Of a stretch of DNA of 64,000 bases, positions 1-9,834 are shown piece after piece. Position 1 is the stretch's first letter. Each line of letters starts with the position of its first letter. The stretch is from assembly GCF_038024095.1 (NCBI RefSeq), contig NZ_CP150668.1, positions 2,046,001 through 2,110,000 on the forward strand, in the 5' to 3' direction. A program made the translations under genes and the position numbers. The notes under the pieces were generated by a model, which saw only the letters and a list, made by a program, of their open reading frames with translations, searched no databases and was not told where the DNA came from. The DNA is from Polaribacter tangerinus. Lineage in GTDB: Bacteria > Bacteroidota > Bacteroidia > Flavobacteriales > Flavobacteriaceae.

Positions 1-30
1 AACTAAGTACCAATTAGTCAACTTTACACT

Positions 31-2337
31 ATGAAACAATTTAAATTTAACGTTCTATTTTTATCATTTTTCCTTTTTTTATTTTTTGCATGTAATGTAA
101 AAGAAAAGTCTGTAAACACTAAAAATCCTTTCAAGCACAAAGTAGATTCTTTATTGTCTTTAATGACTATAGAAGAAAAGCTGGGTCAGTTAAATTTACC
201 GTCTTCGGGAGATATCACAACAGGCTCCTCTAAAAGTTCTAATGTAGCCAAGAATATTGAAGAAGGAAAAGTTGGAGGTTTGTTTAATATTAAGTCTGCA
301 GAAAAAATTAGAGAAGTTCAAAGAATAGCCGTAGAAAAGAGCAGACTAAAAATACCATTAATTTTTGCAATGGATGTAATTCATGGATATCAGACTACAT
401 TTCCAATACCGCTAGGCCTTTCTTCCTCTTGGGATTTAGATTTGATTGAAAAAACAGCAAGAGTAGCAGCTCAAGAAGCCTCTGCAGATGGTATAAGTTG
501 GACTTTTTCTCCTATGGTAGATATTTCTAGAGACCCAAGATGGGGTAGAGTTTCTGAAGGTTCTGGAGAAGATGCTTTTTTAGGAAGTAGAATTGCAGAA
601 GCAATGGTGAGAGGATATCAGGGAGATGATTTATCTAAGAATAATACCCTACTAGCCTGTGTAAAGCATTTTGCTCTTTATGGCGCTCCTGAAGCTGGGA
701 GAGATTATAATACTGTAGATATGAGCCGTGTGAGAATGTACAATGAATATTTACCTCCTTACAAAGCAGCTGTAGATGCTGGTGTTGGAACTGTAATGGC
801 AGCATTTAATGAAATTGATGGGATACCAGCAACCGGAAATAAATGGCTTTTAACAGAGTTGTTGAGAGAAAAATGGGGATTTAACGGTTTTGTTGTAACC
901 GATTATACAGGTATAGAAGAAATGATATATCATGGTGTTGGTAATATGCAAGAAGTTTCGGCACAAGCATTAAAAGCTGGTTCTGAAATGGATATGGTTT
1001 CTGGAGGTTTTCTAAATACACTAAAAAAATCTTTAGATGAAAATAAAATATCAATGTCTGAAATAGACAACGCTGTTGCTAAAATTTTAACAGCAAAATA
1101 TCAGTTAGGCTTATTCGAAGATCCTTATAGGTACTGCGATTTAGACAGAGCTAAAAACGAAGTTTATACTACAGAAAACAGAAATTTTGCAAGAAAAGCT
1201 TCTGCAGAATCAATGGTATTATTAAAAAATGATAATAATGTTTTACCACTAAAAAAATCGGGAACAATTGCATTAATTGGTCCATTAGCTAACAATGCTG
1301 TAAATATGGCAGGGACTTGGAGTGTTGCCACAGTTCAAAAAAATTCTATACCTCTCCTAGAAGGGCTTCAAAAAGTCGCTGGTAAAAATGTAAAAATTTT
1401 ACATGCTAAAGGGAGTAATGTAGAGTACGACTTAGATTTAGAAAAAAGAATTACCATGTTTGGTAAAACTATTCCTAGAGACCAAAGAACAGATGCTCAA
1501 TTACTAAATGAAGCGGTTAAAATTGCTAATAAATCGGATGTTATTGTTGCAGCTTTAGGAGAATCAGCCGAAAGAAGCGGTGAAAGCAGTAGTATTACCA
1601 ATTTACAAATACCCCAAGTTCAAAAAGATTTACTTACAGCATTATTAAAAACAGGTAAACCAGTTGTTTTAGTTCTTTTTACAGGTAGACCACTAGCTAT
1701 AGTTGAAGAAGATAAAAACGTTCCAGCTATTTTAAATGCTTGGTTTCCTGGCAGTGAAGCTGGTTTAGCTATTGCAGATGTTTTATTTGGAGATGTAAAT
1801 CCTTCAGGGAAACTTACTGCTACATTTCCGATGAACGTTGGTCAGGTTCCAATTTTTTACAATCATAAAAATACAGGAAGGCCTATTGGAAATAAACAAG
1901 GAAAATTTGAAAAATTTAAAAGTAATTATTTAGATGTTCGAAACGAACCTTTATATCCTTTTGGGTATGGCTTAAGTTATACCAATTTTACCTACAATAA
2001 CTTAAAATTAAACAGTAAAGACTTAAGTGCTAATAGTGAAATTAAGGTTTCTGTAGAGGTTACAAATACCGGAAATTTTGATGGTAAAGAAGTAGTACAA
2101 ATGTATATTAGAGATATAGTAGGCTCTGTTACCAGACCTGTAAAAGAGCTAAAAGGGTTTAAAAAAGTTTTTCTAGCAAAGGGAGAAACAAAAACGGTAA
2201 CGTTTAAAATTTCGCAAGAAGACTTAAAGTTTTATAATTATGATTTAGAGTTTGTGGCAGAGCCAGGAGAGTTTGACGTATTTATTGGAACAGATTCAAC
2301 CACAGAGCTTAAAACTACTTTTACATATTTAAATTAA
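31..2337 (+). CDS. Family 3 glycoside hydrolase, BglX-like beta-glucosidase/xylosidase lipoprotein
   Basis: Retaining exo-beta-glycosidase expected to remove terminal beta-linked sugars from oligosaccharides in the periplasm. The 768-residue length fits BglX. The N-terminus is a lipoprotein signal with lipobox FFAC (Cys21). The TIM-barrel domain carries KHF and GRDYNT substrate-binding motifs, and D291 in GFVVTDYTG is the expected nucleophile. The second alpha/beta domain has GESAERSGE, with E518 the likely acid/base. A FN3-like C-terminal domain (about residues 660-765, VTNTGNFDGKEVVQMYI) ends the protein. It is the first complete gene in the window and lies 8 bases before a second GH3 gene, so both probably share a transcript that begins to the left. 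Glucose versus xylose specificity cannot be told from these motifs. Confidence 0.93.
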   Translation: MKQFKFNVLFLSFFLFLFFACNVKEKSVNTKNPFKHKVDSLLSLMTIEEKLGQLNLPSSGDITTGSSKSSNVAKNIEEGKVGGLFNIKSAEKIREVQRIAVEKSRLKIPLIFAMDVIHGYQTTFPIPLGLSSSWDLDLIEKTARVAAQEASADGISWTFSPMVDISRDPRWGRVSEGSGEDAFLGSRIAEAMVRGYQGDDLSKNNTLLACVKHFALYGAPEAGRDYNTVDMSRVRMYNEYLPPYKAAVDAGVGTVMAAFNEIDGIPATGNKWLLTELLREKWGFNGFVVTDYTGIEEMIYHGVGNMQEVSAQALKAGSEMDMVSGGFLNTLKKSLDENKISMSEIDNAVAKILTAKYQLGLFEDPYRYCDLDRAKNEVYTTENRNFARKASAESMVLLKNDNNVLPLKKSGTIALIGPLANNAVNMAGTWSVATVQKNSIPLLEGLQKVAGKNVKILHAKGSNVEYDLDLEKRITMFGKTIPRDQRTDAQLLNEAVKIANKSDVIVAALGESAERSGESSSITNLQIPQVQKDLLTALLKTGKPVVLVLFTGRPLAIVEEDKNVPAILNAWFPGSEAGLAIADVLFGDVNPSGKLTATFPMNVGQVPIFYNHKNTGRPIGNKQGKFEKFKSNYLDVRNEPLYPFGYGLSYTNFTYNNLKLNSKDLSANSEIKVSVEVTNTGNFDGKEVVQMYIRDIVGSVTRPVKELKGFKKVFLAKGETKTVTFKISQEDLKFYNYDLEFVAEPGEFDVFIGTDSTTELKTTFTYLN

Positions 2338-2345
2338 ACTACAAT

Positions 2346-4592
2346 ATGAAAATTATCAAGGCCTCTTTTCTAACAGTACTTATTTTTTTTGTGATTTCTT
2401 GCCAACCTAAAAAAGTAGGTTTACAAGATAACGATTATTATAAAAAAGTAGACTCTTTAATGAAGTTGATGACATTACAAGAAAAAATAGGTCAAACGGT
2501 AATGTATAGTGGTGGTTGGTCTGTAACAGGCCCTATTATTAGCGATAACAATATTAGTTATATTAAAAATGGAGATGTTGGTGCAATGCTTAATGTTTAT
2601 ACAGCAGAGGGTACTAGAAAACTTCAAGAAATAGCGGTAAATGAAACGAGACTTGGAATACCTCTTTTGTTTGGGTATGATGTAATACACGGGTTTAAAA
2701 CTATCTTTCCAATCAATCTTGCTGCAGCATCTAGTTGGGATTTAGACGATATTGAAAAAACATCTAGGATTGCTGCAGATGAAGCATCATCTTCTGGTAT
2801 CCATTGGACTTTTGCTCCGATGTTAGATGTTGCAAGAGATCCCAGATGGGGAAGAATTTCTGAAGGAGCTGGAGAAGATGTTTTTCTTACCAGTAAAACT
2901 GCTGAAGCTTATGTAAAGGGTTTTCAAGGAGATAATTTGTACGATAAAACTACCATTTTAGCATGTGCTAAGCATTTTGTTGGTTATGGTGCAGCACAAG
3001 CAGGCAGAGATTATCATACTGTAAACATGGGAGAAGGAGAGTTAAGAAATGTTTATTTACCGCCTTTTAAAGCAGCAATAGATGCCGGTGTAGAAACTTT
3101 TATGACCGCTTTTAATGAGTTAAACGGTGTGCCAGCAACGGCAAATAAATTTCTATATAAAGAAATCTTACGAAATGAGTGGAAGTTTAATGGTTTTGTA
3201 GTTACAGATTATACAGCTATTAACGAATTAATTAAACACGGGTTTGCCAAAGATGCTAAAGAGGCTACTAAACTTGCAATGAATGCAGGTATAGACATGG
3301 ATATGATGAGCAGTGCTAATCGAAAATATTTAAGTAGTTTAGTAAAAGAAGGTAGCTTGCAAGAAAATCAAGTTAATGAAGCCTGTAGAAGAGTTTTACT
3401 CGCTAAATATAAATTAGGTCTATTTGATAATCCATATAAATACATCGATAAGGATAGAGAAAAAAATACAATTTACAAGAGAGAGTATTTAAATGCAGCA
3501 AGACATTCTGCTGCTATATCATCGGTATTATTAAAAAATGATGCTCGAACATTGCCATTAAATAAAACTCAAAAAATAGCACTTATTGGTCCGTTAGCTA
3601 ATGATAAAAGGCATATATTAGGTAATTGGGCAGCAGCAGGTGATAGGAAAGGAAAAGCAGCATCAGTGTATGATGGTTTTAAAGAGTATTTACCTAAGAA
3701 TAGAATTTTTTATGCCAAAGGATGTGAAATTGACAGCAAAGAAAAAGAAAACTTTACAAAAGCAATAAGCACTGCCAACAAAGCAGATATGATTGTTTTA
3801 GTTCTTGGAGAAGATTACAATATGAGTGGCGAAGCAGCTTCTAGAAGTTCTATAAAATTACCCGGTAACCAAACTTCACTTTTAAAGGCACTTAGAAATA
3901 AGTTTCCAAAAAAGAAGATAGTATTGGTTTTAATGAATGGAAGGCCCTTAGATTTATCAGAAGAAGAGTTGCTAACTGATGCCATTTTAGAGGCTTGGTT
4001 TCCAGGTACTATGGGTGGTTTGGGAATTGCAGATGTACTTTTTGGAACTTACAATCCGTCGGGCAAGTTACCAGTAACTTTTCCTAGAAACGTTGGTCAA
4101 ATTCCAATTTATTATAATATGAAAAATACAGGAAGACCAATTCCAGAGAATAATCCAAAACAAGATTACAAATCGAATTATTTAGATATACCAAACACTC
4201 CTTTATATCCTTTTGGACATGGTTTAAGCTATACAAAATTTACCTACTCTAACGTAACATTATCTTCAAAAAGCAATACATATTCAAGTTCATTAGAGGC
4301 CACTGTTGATATAAAAAATGATGGTGATTATGATGGTTTTGAAATAGCTCAATTGTATATTCATGATAAAGTAGGTAGTGTTACTCGACCCGTAAAAGAA
4401 TTAAAGGGATTTAAAAAAATATTTCTAAAAAAGGGAGAAACTAAAACCATTACTTTTACTATAAATGCAGAAAACTTAAAATTTTACAATAGTAATATGG
4501 AATATACAGTAGAGCCAGGAGAGTTTGAAATAGCCATACAAGGAAGTTCTGATTTTAAGTTTAAAAATACATTTGTATTAGAAGATATTTAA
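2346..4592 (+). CDS. Second family 3 glycoside hydrolase, BglX-like lipoprotein
   Basis: Paralogue of the preceding gene with the same architecture: lipoprotein signal (lipobox VISC), TIM barrel, alpha/beta domain and FN3-like tail, 748 residues. D288 in GFVVTDYTA is the expected nucleophile and E496 in MSGEAASR the likely acid/base. KHF and GRDYHT are conserved. The two copies share long blocks such as PRWGR.SEG.GED and SVTRPVKELKGFKK but differ clearly elsewhere, so this is an old duplication or separate recruitment rather than a recent copy. Side-by-side GH3 enzymes in one utilization locus often divide work between linkages or sugars; here that is inference. Its distance to the GH2 gene is 39 bases. 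Confidence 0.93.
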   Translation: MKIIKASFLTVLIFFVISCQPKKVGLQDNDYYKKVDSLMKLMTLQEKIGQTVMYSGGWSVTGPIISDNNISYIKNGDVGAMLNVYTAEGTRKLQEIAVNETRLGIPLLFGYDVIHGFKTIFPINLAAASSWDLDDIEKTSRIAADEASSSGIHWTFAPMLDVARDPRWGRISEGAGEDVFLTSKTAEAYVKGFQGDNLYDKTTILACAKHFVGYGAAQAGRDYHTVNMGEGELRNVYLPPFKAAIDAGVETFMTAFNELNGVPATANKFLYKEILRNEWKFNGFVVTDYTAINELIKHGFAKDAKEATKLAMNAGIDMDMMSSANRKYLSSLVKEGSLQENQVNEACRRVLLAKYKLGLFDNPYKYIDKDREKNTIYKREYLNAARHSAAISSVLLKNDARTLPLNKTQKIALIGPLANDKRHILGNWAAAGDRKGKAASVYDGFKEYLPKNRIFYAKGCEIDSKEKENFTKAISTANKADMIVLVLGEDYNMSGEAASRSSIKLPGNQTSLLKALRNKFPKKKIVLVLMNGRPLDLSEEELLTDAILEAWFPGTMGGLGIADVLFGTYNPSGKLPVTFPRNVGQIPIYYNMKNTGRPIPENNPKQDYKSNYLDIPNTPLYPFGHGLSYTKFTYSNVTLSSKSNTYSSSLEATVDIKNDGDYDGFEIAQLYIHDKVGSVTRPVKELKGFKKIFLKKGETKTITFTINAENLKFYNSNMEYTVEPGEFEIAIQGSSDFKFKNTFVLEDI

Positions 4593-4631
4593 AATTATTC
4601 AATGAAACAATAACCTCAAAAAACTACAGAA

Positions 4632-7244
4632 ATGCAAAAATTATTTTTCAAGAATTTTTTATGGTGGTTGTGTTTCTTCTGTGCAATTCAATTTGTTTCT
4701 CAAGAAAAAATAATTAACTCAGGATGGCAATTTCAGCTAGATAAAGATAAGCAATGGCAAACAGTTAACCTTCCTCATACATGGAATTTAGAGGACGCAT
4801 TTGATGATGATTTCGGATATTACAGAGGGGTAGGAACTTACAAGAAACAACTTTTTTTTACAAAAAAAGACGCTAACTTAATTCATTACATACATTTTAA
4901 TGCAGCATATCAAGATACAGATGTGTATGTAAATGGTCTTTTTGTAGGTAATCATAAGGGCGGCTTTACAGCATTTAATTTTAATATATCAGCATATTTA
5001 AAATTTGGGACATACAATTTAATAGAAGTTAAGGTAAACAGTTCTCATAATGATAATATTCCTCCTTTAGATGCAGATTTTACTTTTTATGGCGGAATTT
5101 ACAGAGATGTTACGCTTATTTCAAAACCAAAACAGCACATTTCTTTAGATGATTTTGCATCTGATGGTTTTTATATTGATTTTCCTGATATTTCTGAAGA
5201 AAAGACAACTATAAAGGTAAGTGTTTTGCTTTCTAATTTTTCAAAAAAATACTCAAAAGCAAAACTAAAAATTACTCTTTTTAATGCAGAAGGTGAGCAG
5301 GTTAGTAATTTAGAAAATAATACCCTTTTAAAGAGTAATAGTACAAGTGAGAAATTTGTAAATATTCAGCATATTTTAAAACCTATATTATGGTCTCCAT
5401 CAAATCCTTATCTATATAAAATTAACATTTCACTTGTATCTGAAAACGATATTCTTTTAGATGAAAGAACACAGAAAATAGCCTTCAGGTTTTTTAATGT
5501 AGATGCAAAAAAAGGCTTCTTTCTAAATGGAAAACCACTGAAACTAATAGGAGTTAACAGACATCAAGACTTTGAAGGTTATGGAAATTCTGTACCTTTA
5601 GAGTTGCATAAAAAGGATATTTATTTGATAAAAAACATGGGAGCTAATATGCTTAGAACAGCTCATTATCCGCAGGATAGAGCTATTTATAAGCTATGTG
5701 ACGAGTTGGGTATTTTAATTTGGTCTGAAATACCAGTAGTTAATTTAGTAACCGATTCTGATGCGTTTTTTAAAAATAGCTTAACAATGCAAGAAGAGCA
5801 TATTAAGCAATATTACAATCATCCCTCTTTAGCTATGATTGGTTACATGAATGAGATTTTTATAAAATTAATTTTTGATAGAAAAATACCAGAAGAAAAT
5901 AAAGAAAACCTAAAAAAGATATCTGTAAAACTAGCCAAAGAGTTAGAACAATTAACAAGAAAACTTGCCCCAAATCATATTACAGTTATGGCAGGTCATT
6001 TAAACGATATTTATAACGAGACTAAAATTGCAGATATTCCAATGCTTTTTGGGTGGAATTTGTATTTTGGGTGGTACGATAAAAATATAGAAGATTTAGG
6101 TCCTTTTTTAGATAATCAACATAAAAAGTTTCCGAATAGAGCATTGTTCTTGTCTGAATATGGACCAGGAGCAGATGTCAGAATTTTTACTCAATCACCT
6201 AAAAAATTTGATTTTTCATTAAACTATCAATCAACATTGCACCAATCATACTACCAACAAATTATAGACAGATCCTATATGGCAGGAATGACAGCATGGA
6301 ATTTTGCAGATTTTGGTTCAGAATTTAGAGGAGACGCCATACCTCATATTAATCAAAAAGGCTTGGTGCAATACAATAGAGTTCCAAAAGATATATATTT
6401 TTGGTATAAAGCAGTATTAGATAAAAAAAATCCTTTTGTTTATATCGCCTCAAGTTTCTTAAAAGAGATAAAGATTATTGGAGAAACTTCTTATCCAATA
6501 GAAATTTTTACCAATCAGAAAAAAGTAACTGTTTTTTTAAATGACCAGAAGTTTGCAGAAGAGAACAGAGTAACTAATGGTGTTGTGCGATTATTTATGC
6601 CTTTTAAAAATGGGGAAAATAAAATTAAAGTTGTTGCGGATAATATTCTTGAAGAAAAAACAATAAAAGTAGCTACTGTTAAAAAGTTAGATTTTAAAAA
6701 TTACTCAAAATTTGGAATAAATATTGGAGCTCATTTTTATTTTCATGATGAAAAGTTTCAAACCACCTTTGTGCCAGATCAAGCATATAAAAAGGGATTG
6801 TTTGGTTATAAGGATGGATATGCATATGGTATAACTGATTACAAACACCAAGGATTACCTCATAACATTAAAAACTCAAACTCAGAACCTTTATTTCAGA
6901 CTTTATTAGAAGGGTGTTCAAATTATAAATTAGACATTCCAAACGGAACTTATAAAGTTCATTTGTTTTTTGTAGAACCTAATGTTAAAGCAACCGAAAA
7001 TATTTATAATTTATCAACTATAGAAACTAAAAACAGTAAAAAAGAAGAGCGTATTTTTAGCGTTTTTTTAAATGATATTCAATTAGAAAAGCAGTTAAAT
7101 TTAGCGAATGAATATCCACAGAAATATGGTGTAGAGTCTGTTTCAGTTCTTGAAGTTAGAGATAATAAAGGATTGAATATTATTTTTAAACCTATAAAAG
7201 GAAAGCCTGTAATTAGTGGTGTTTTAGTTGAAAAATTAAATTAA
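4632..7244 (+). CDS. GH2 glycoside hydrolase with C-terminal malectin domain
   Basis: Retaining exo-glycosidase of family 2 (beta-galactosidase/beta-glucuronidase/beta-xylosidase type), 870 residues, exported by an N-terminal signal peptide ending near CAIQFVSQ. Order of domains: sugar-binding jelly roll (about 25-165), Ig-like sandwich (about 175-285), TIM barrel (about 290-580) with acid/base E408 in GYMNEIF and nucleophile E509 in FLSEYGPGAD, an Ig-like domain (about 590-680) and a malectin-type carbohydrate-binding domain (about 690-870, with PDQAYKKGLFGY and YKVHLFFVEP). Malectin domains bind glycans, so this one may keep the enzyme on its substrate. The gap to the esterase gene is 6 bases. 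Exact sugar specificity is not visible. Confidence 0.92.
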   Translation: MQKLFFKNFLWWLCFFCAIQFVSQEKIINSGWQFQLDKDKQWQTVNLPHTWNLEDAFDDDFGYYRGVGTYKKQLFFTKKDANLIHYIHFNAAYQDTDVYVNGLFVGNHKGGFTAFNFNISAYLKFGTYNLIEVKVNSSHNDNIPPLDADFTFYGGIYRDVTLISKPKQHISLDDFASDGFYIDFPDISEEKTTIKVSVLLSNFSKKYSKAKLKITLFNAEGEQVSNLENNTLLKSNSTSEKFVNIQHILKPILWSPSNPYLYKINISLVSENDILLDERTQKIAFRFFNVDAKKGFFLNGKPLKLIGVNRHQDFEGYGNSVPLELHKKDIYLIKNMGANMLRTAHYPQDRAIYKLCDELGILIWSEIPVVNLVTDSDAFFKNSLTMQEEHIKQYYNHPSLAMIGYMNEIFIKLIFDRKIPEENKENLKKISVKLAKELEQLTRKLAPNHITVMAGHLNDIYNETKIADIPMLFGWNLYFGWYDKNIEDLGPFLDNQHKKFPNRALFLSEYGPGADVRIFTQSPKKFDFSLNYQSTLHQSYYQQIIDRSYMAGMTAWNFADFGSEFRGDAIPHINQKGLVQYNRVPKDIYFWYKAVLDKKNPFVYIASSFLKEIKIIGETSYPIEIFTNQKKVTVFLNDQKFAEENRVTNGVVRLFMPFKNGENKIKVVADNILEEKTIKVATVKKLDFKNYSKFGINIGAHFYFHDEKFQTTFVPDQAYKKGLFGYKDGYAYGITDYKHQGLPHNIKNSNSEPLFQTLLEGCSNYKLDIPNGTYKVHLFFVEPNVKATENIYNLSTIETKNSKKEERIFSVFLNDIQLEKQLNLANEYPQKYGVESVSVLEVRDNKGLNIIFKPIKGKPVISGVLVEKLN

Positions 7245-7250
7245 TAATAC

Positions 7251-8138
7251 ATGAAATTTAAAATTTTAATATTGTTTTTTAGCCTAAGTATCTCTTCTTT
7301 TTGTCAGAAGAAAGAAACATTTATTTATGCAATAAAAGGTATAGACACACTAAAATTAGATGTTCATACGCCAATAAATAGTAACAGTAAAAATGGTTTA
7401 CCTGTTTTATTATGGATGCATGGAGGTGGTTTTTCAGGAGGATCTAGAGACCATATAAATCATGAAGAAAAATTAGTAAAATATGTTACCACTAAAGGTT
7501 TTATAGGTGTTTCTATTTCATACAGATTGCTAAGAAAAGGGAAAAAAACAGGTTTTGGATGCAATTGTAGTAAGCAAGAAAAAATAGCCACTTTCAAAGA
7601 AGCTGTTATTGATTATTTAGATGCTGCAAAGTATATTATAAATCATAAAGATGAACTAAATATAGATATTACTAAGATTGTTGCAGGAGGAAGTAGTGCA
7701 GGTGCCGAAGGTGTATTAAATGCAGTTTTTATGCGTTCTTATTTTGTAGATGATTTACAAAAATATGAGAGTGTATATTTTGCAGGAGTATTTTCTTTAG
7801 CTGGTGCAATGGTAAACGCAAACTATATTACTACAAAAAATGCTGTTCCATCTGTGTTTTTTCATGGCACGGAAGATAATTTGGTGCCATTTGCAACTGC
7901 ACCACACCATTATTGTGATGAAGATAAAGTAGGCTACTTAATGTTAGATGGTTCAGAAACGATAGTTAAAAAATTAGACTCTTTACAAATGCCCTTTTAT
8001 TTTTATAAGGTAATTGGAGGAAAACACGAATTGTCTTCAATTCCTTTTGAACACTTAGATGAGGTTATGGATTTTTTTAATAAAACAGTGTTGAAAAATA
8101 ATCATATACAAACTAAAATCACAATCAACAAAAAATAG
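7251..8138 (+). CDS. Secreted alpha/beta-hydrolase esterase, probably a carbohydrate esterase
   Basis: A 295-residue esterase of the BD-FAE / carboxylesterase-like group. A signal peptide ending near SFCQ exports it. The oxyanion-hole motif HGGGFSGG lies near residue 59, the nucleophile elbow is G147-S-S149-A-G with S149 the nucleophile, an Asp in FFHGTEDNLVP and a His in GGKHELSS complete a plausible triad. Related enzymes remove acetyl or feruloyl groups from hemicellulose. Placed between a GH2 and a sulfatase gene with 6- and 7-base gaps, it most likely deacylates the same polysaccharide. A GCNCSK cysteine pair around residue 104 is unusual and may form a disulfide in the periplasm. Confidence 0.85.
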   Translation: MKFKILILFFSLSISSFCQKKETFIYAIKGIDTLKLDVHTPINSNSKNGLPVLLWMHGGGFSGGSRDHINHEEKLVKYVTTKGFIGVSISYRLLRKGKKTGFGCNCSKQEKIATFKEAVIDYLDAAKYIINHKDELNIDITKIVAGGSSAGAEGVLNAVFMRSYFVDDLQKYESVYFAGVFSLAGAMVNANYITTKNAVPSVFFHGTEDNLVPFATAPHHYCDEDKVGYLMLDGSETIVKKLDSLQMPFYFYKVIGGKHELSSIPFEHLDEVMDFFNKTVLKNNHIQTKITINKK

Positions 8139-8145
8139 TTAATAA

Positions 8146-9810
8146 ATGAAAAAAATAGTTTATTTAATAGTGCTTACAGTAGTAATTATCTCCTGTAAAA
8201 ATAAAAAGAATTCAAGTTTAGCTAAGAATATAAATAAGCCAAATATTATATTTATTATGGCAGATGATCATGCAACACAAGCTATCAGCGCTTATGGTCA
8301 TCCGATAAGTAAATTAGCACCAACGCCTAACATCGATAGAATTGCGAATGAAGGGGCAATTTTTAAAAATAATTTTTGTACAAATTCAATTTGTGGGCCA
8401 AGTAGAGCTGTAATTTTAACAGGTAAACACAGTCATATAAACGGATTTAAGATGAACGGTAATCGTTTTGACGGAAGTCAGCAAACATACCCAAAACTTT
8501 TACAAGAGGCAGGATATACCACAGCAGTTTTCGGAAAATGGCATTTACACGGAGAGCCCGAAGGATTTGATTATTGGAATATTCTCCAAGATCAAGGAAA
8601 TTATTACAATCCTAATTTTATAAAATTGAATGTTAAAACTCAAAAGCCAGACACTACAATGGTTTATGGATATGCGACAGATATTGTAACTGAAGACGCT
8701 ATAAATTATTTAGAAAAAATAAAAAATAATAACAAACCCTTTATGTTAATGGTTCAGCACAAGGCGCCTCACAGAAATTGGATGCCGGCCTTACGCCATT
8801 TAAATAAATATGATACTATTCAATTTCCTGTACCAGATACTTATTTTACTAATCACAAGGGTTCTACAGCTTCAAAAGAACAGTCACAAACCATTTATGT
8901 AGATATGTATGAAGGTCATGATTTAAAAATGACCAAAAAGAACGGAAGTCCTGAATTAGCTCACAATCCATGGAAGACGGATTTTAATAGAATGACGCCG
9001 GAACAAAGAGCTAGTTGGAATAAAGCTTATCAACCCAAAAATGATGCATTTCATAAAGCAAACTTGTCGGGTAAAGAACTGCATTTATGGAAACTACAAA
9101 GGTATCTTCAGGATTATTTAGCTACTGTTGCAGCTGTTGATGAAGGTGTTGGGACAATTTTAGATTATTTAAAAGCTAATAATTTAGAAGAAAATACCAT
9201 AGTTGTTTACACTACAGACCAAGGCTTTTATTTAGGAGAAAAAGGCTGGTTCGATAAACGATTTATGTATGAACAGTCTTTAGCAATGCCTATGCTAATG
9301 AAGTATCCTAAAGCGATTAAACCTGGAACAGAGGTAACAGCACTAACTCAAAATTTAGATTTTGCACAAACATTTTTAGACTTTGCAGGATTCGAAATTC
9401 CAAATGACATGCAAGGAAAATCTTTAAAACCATTAGTTACAAACACATCACAAGAAAAAGAGTTTAGAGAAGCAATTTATTACCATTATTATGATTTTCC
9501 TGCTTTTCATATGGTGAAAAAAATGTATGGTGTCAGAACAAAAAGATATAAACTTATTCATGTTTATGATGATATAGACGAGTGGGAAATGTACGATTTG
9601 AAAGAAGACCCATCTGAAATGAATAATTTAATTGGTAATGTTGCTTATCAGCAAATAGAAAAAGAGTTAAGGTTAAAATTAAAAGAATTGCAATTAGAAT
9701 ACGCTGTTACAGAAAATGATTTTAGCCGAGCTCCCAAGAAAAGAGTTAAAAATGCTTACAAGAATTTCGAGAGATTACGTGGAAAGCCAATGAAATCTTA
9801 CGAACATTAA
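8146..9810 (+). CDS. S1-family sulfatase, lipoprotein
   Basis: Type I (formylglycine-dependent) sulfatase of 554 residues that should remove sulfate esters from sugars. The lipoprotein signal has lipobox IISC. The sulfatase signature reads C83-G-P-S-R followed by A-V-I-L-T-G, so C83 is the residue converted to formylglycine by an anaerobic or aerobic maturase not present in this window. Metal ligands fit MADDH near the N-terminus and YTTDQGFYLGEKGW towards the C-terminus, and GKWHL is typical of the active site. Presence of a sulfatase indicates a sulfated glycan, which in practice means a marine algal polysaccharide. The S1 subfamily cannot be fixed by eye; GlcNAc-6-sulfatase-like relatives are one possibility. 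Confidence 0.92.
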   Translation: MKKIVYLIVLTVVIISCKNKKNSSLAKNINKPNIIFIMADDHATQAISAYGHPISKLAPTPNIDRIANEGAIFKNNFCTNSICGPSRAVILTGKHSHINGFKMNGNRFDGSQQTYPKLLQEAGYTTAVFGKWHLHGEPEGFDYWNILQDQGNYYNPNFIKLNVKTQKPDTTMVYGYATDIVTEDAINYLEKIKNNNKPFMLMVQHKAPHRNWMPALRHLNKYDTIQFPVPDTYFTNHKGSTASKEQSQTIYVDMYEGHDLKMTKKNGSPELAHNPWKTDFNRMTPEQRASWNKAYQPKNDAFHKANLSGKELHLWKLQRYLQDYLATVAAVDEGVGTILDYLKANNLEENTIVVYTTDQGFYLGEKGWFDKRFMYEQSLAMPMLMKYPKAIKPGTEVTALTQNLDFAQTFLDFAGFEIPNDMQGKSLKPLVTNTSQEKEFREAIYYHYYDFPAFHMVKKMYGVRTKRYKLIHVYDDIDEWEMYDLKEDPSEMNNLIGNVAYQQIEKELRLKLKELQLEYAVTENDFSRAPKKRVKNAYKNFERLRGKPMKSYEH

Positions 9811-9834
9811 ATTACAAATATTAAAATATATTTT

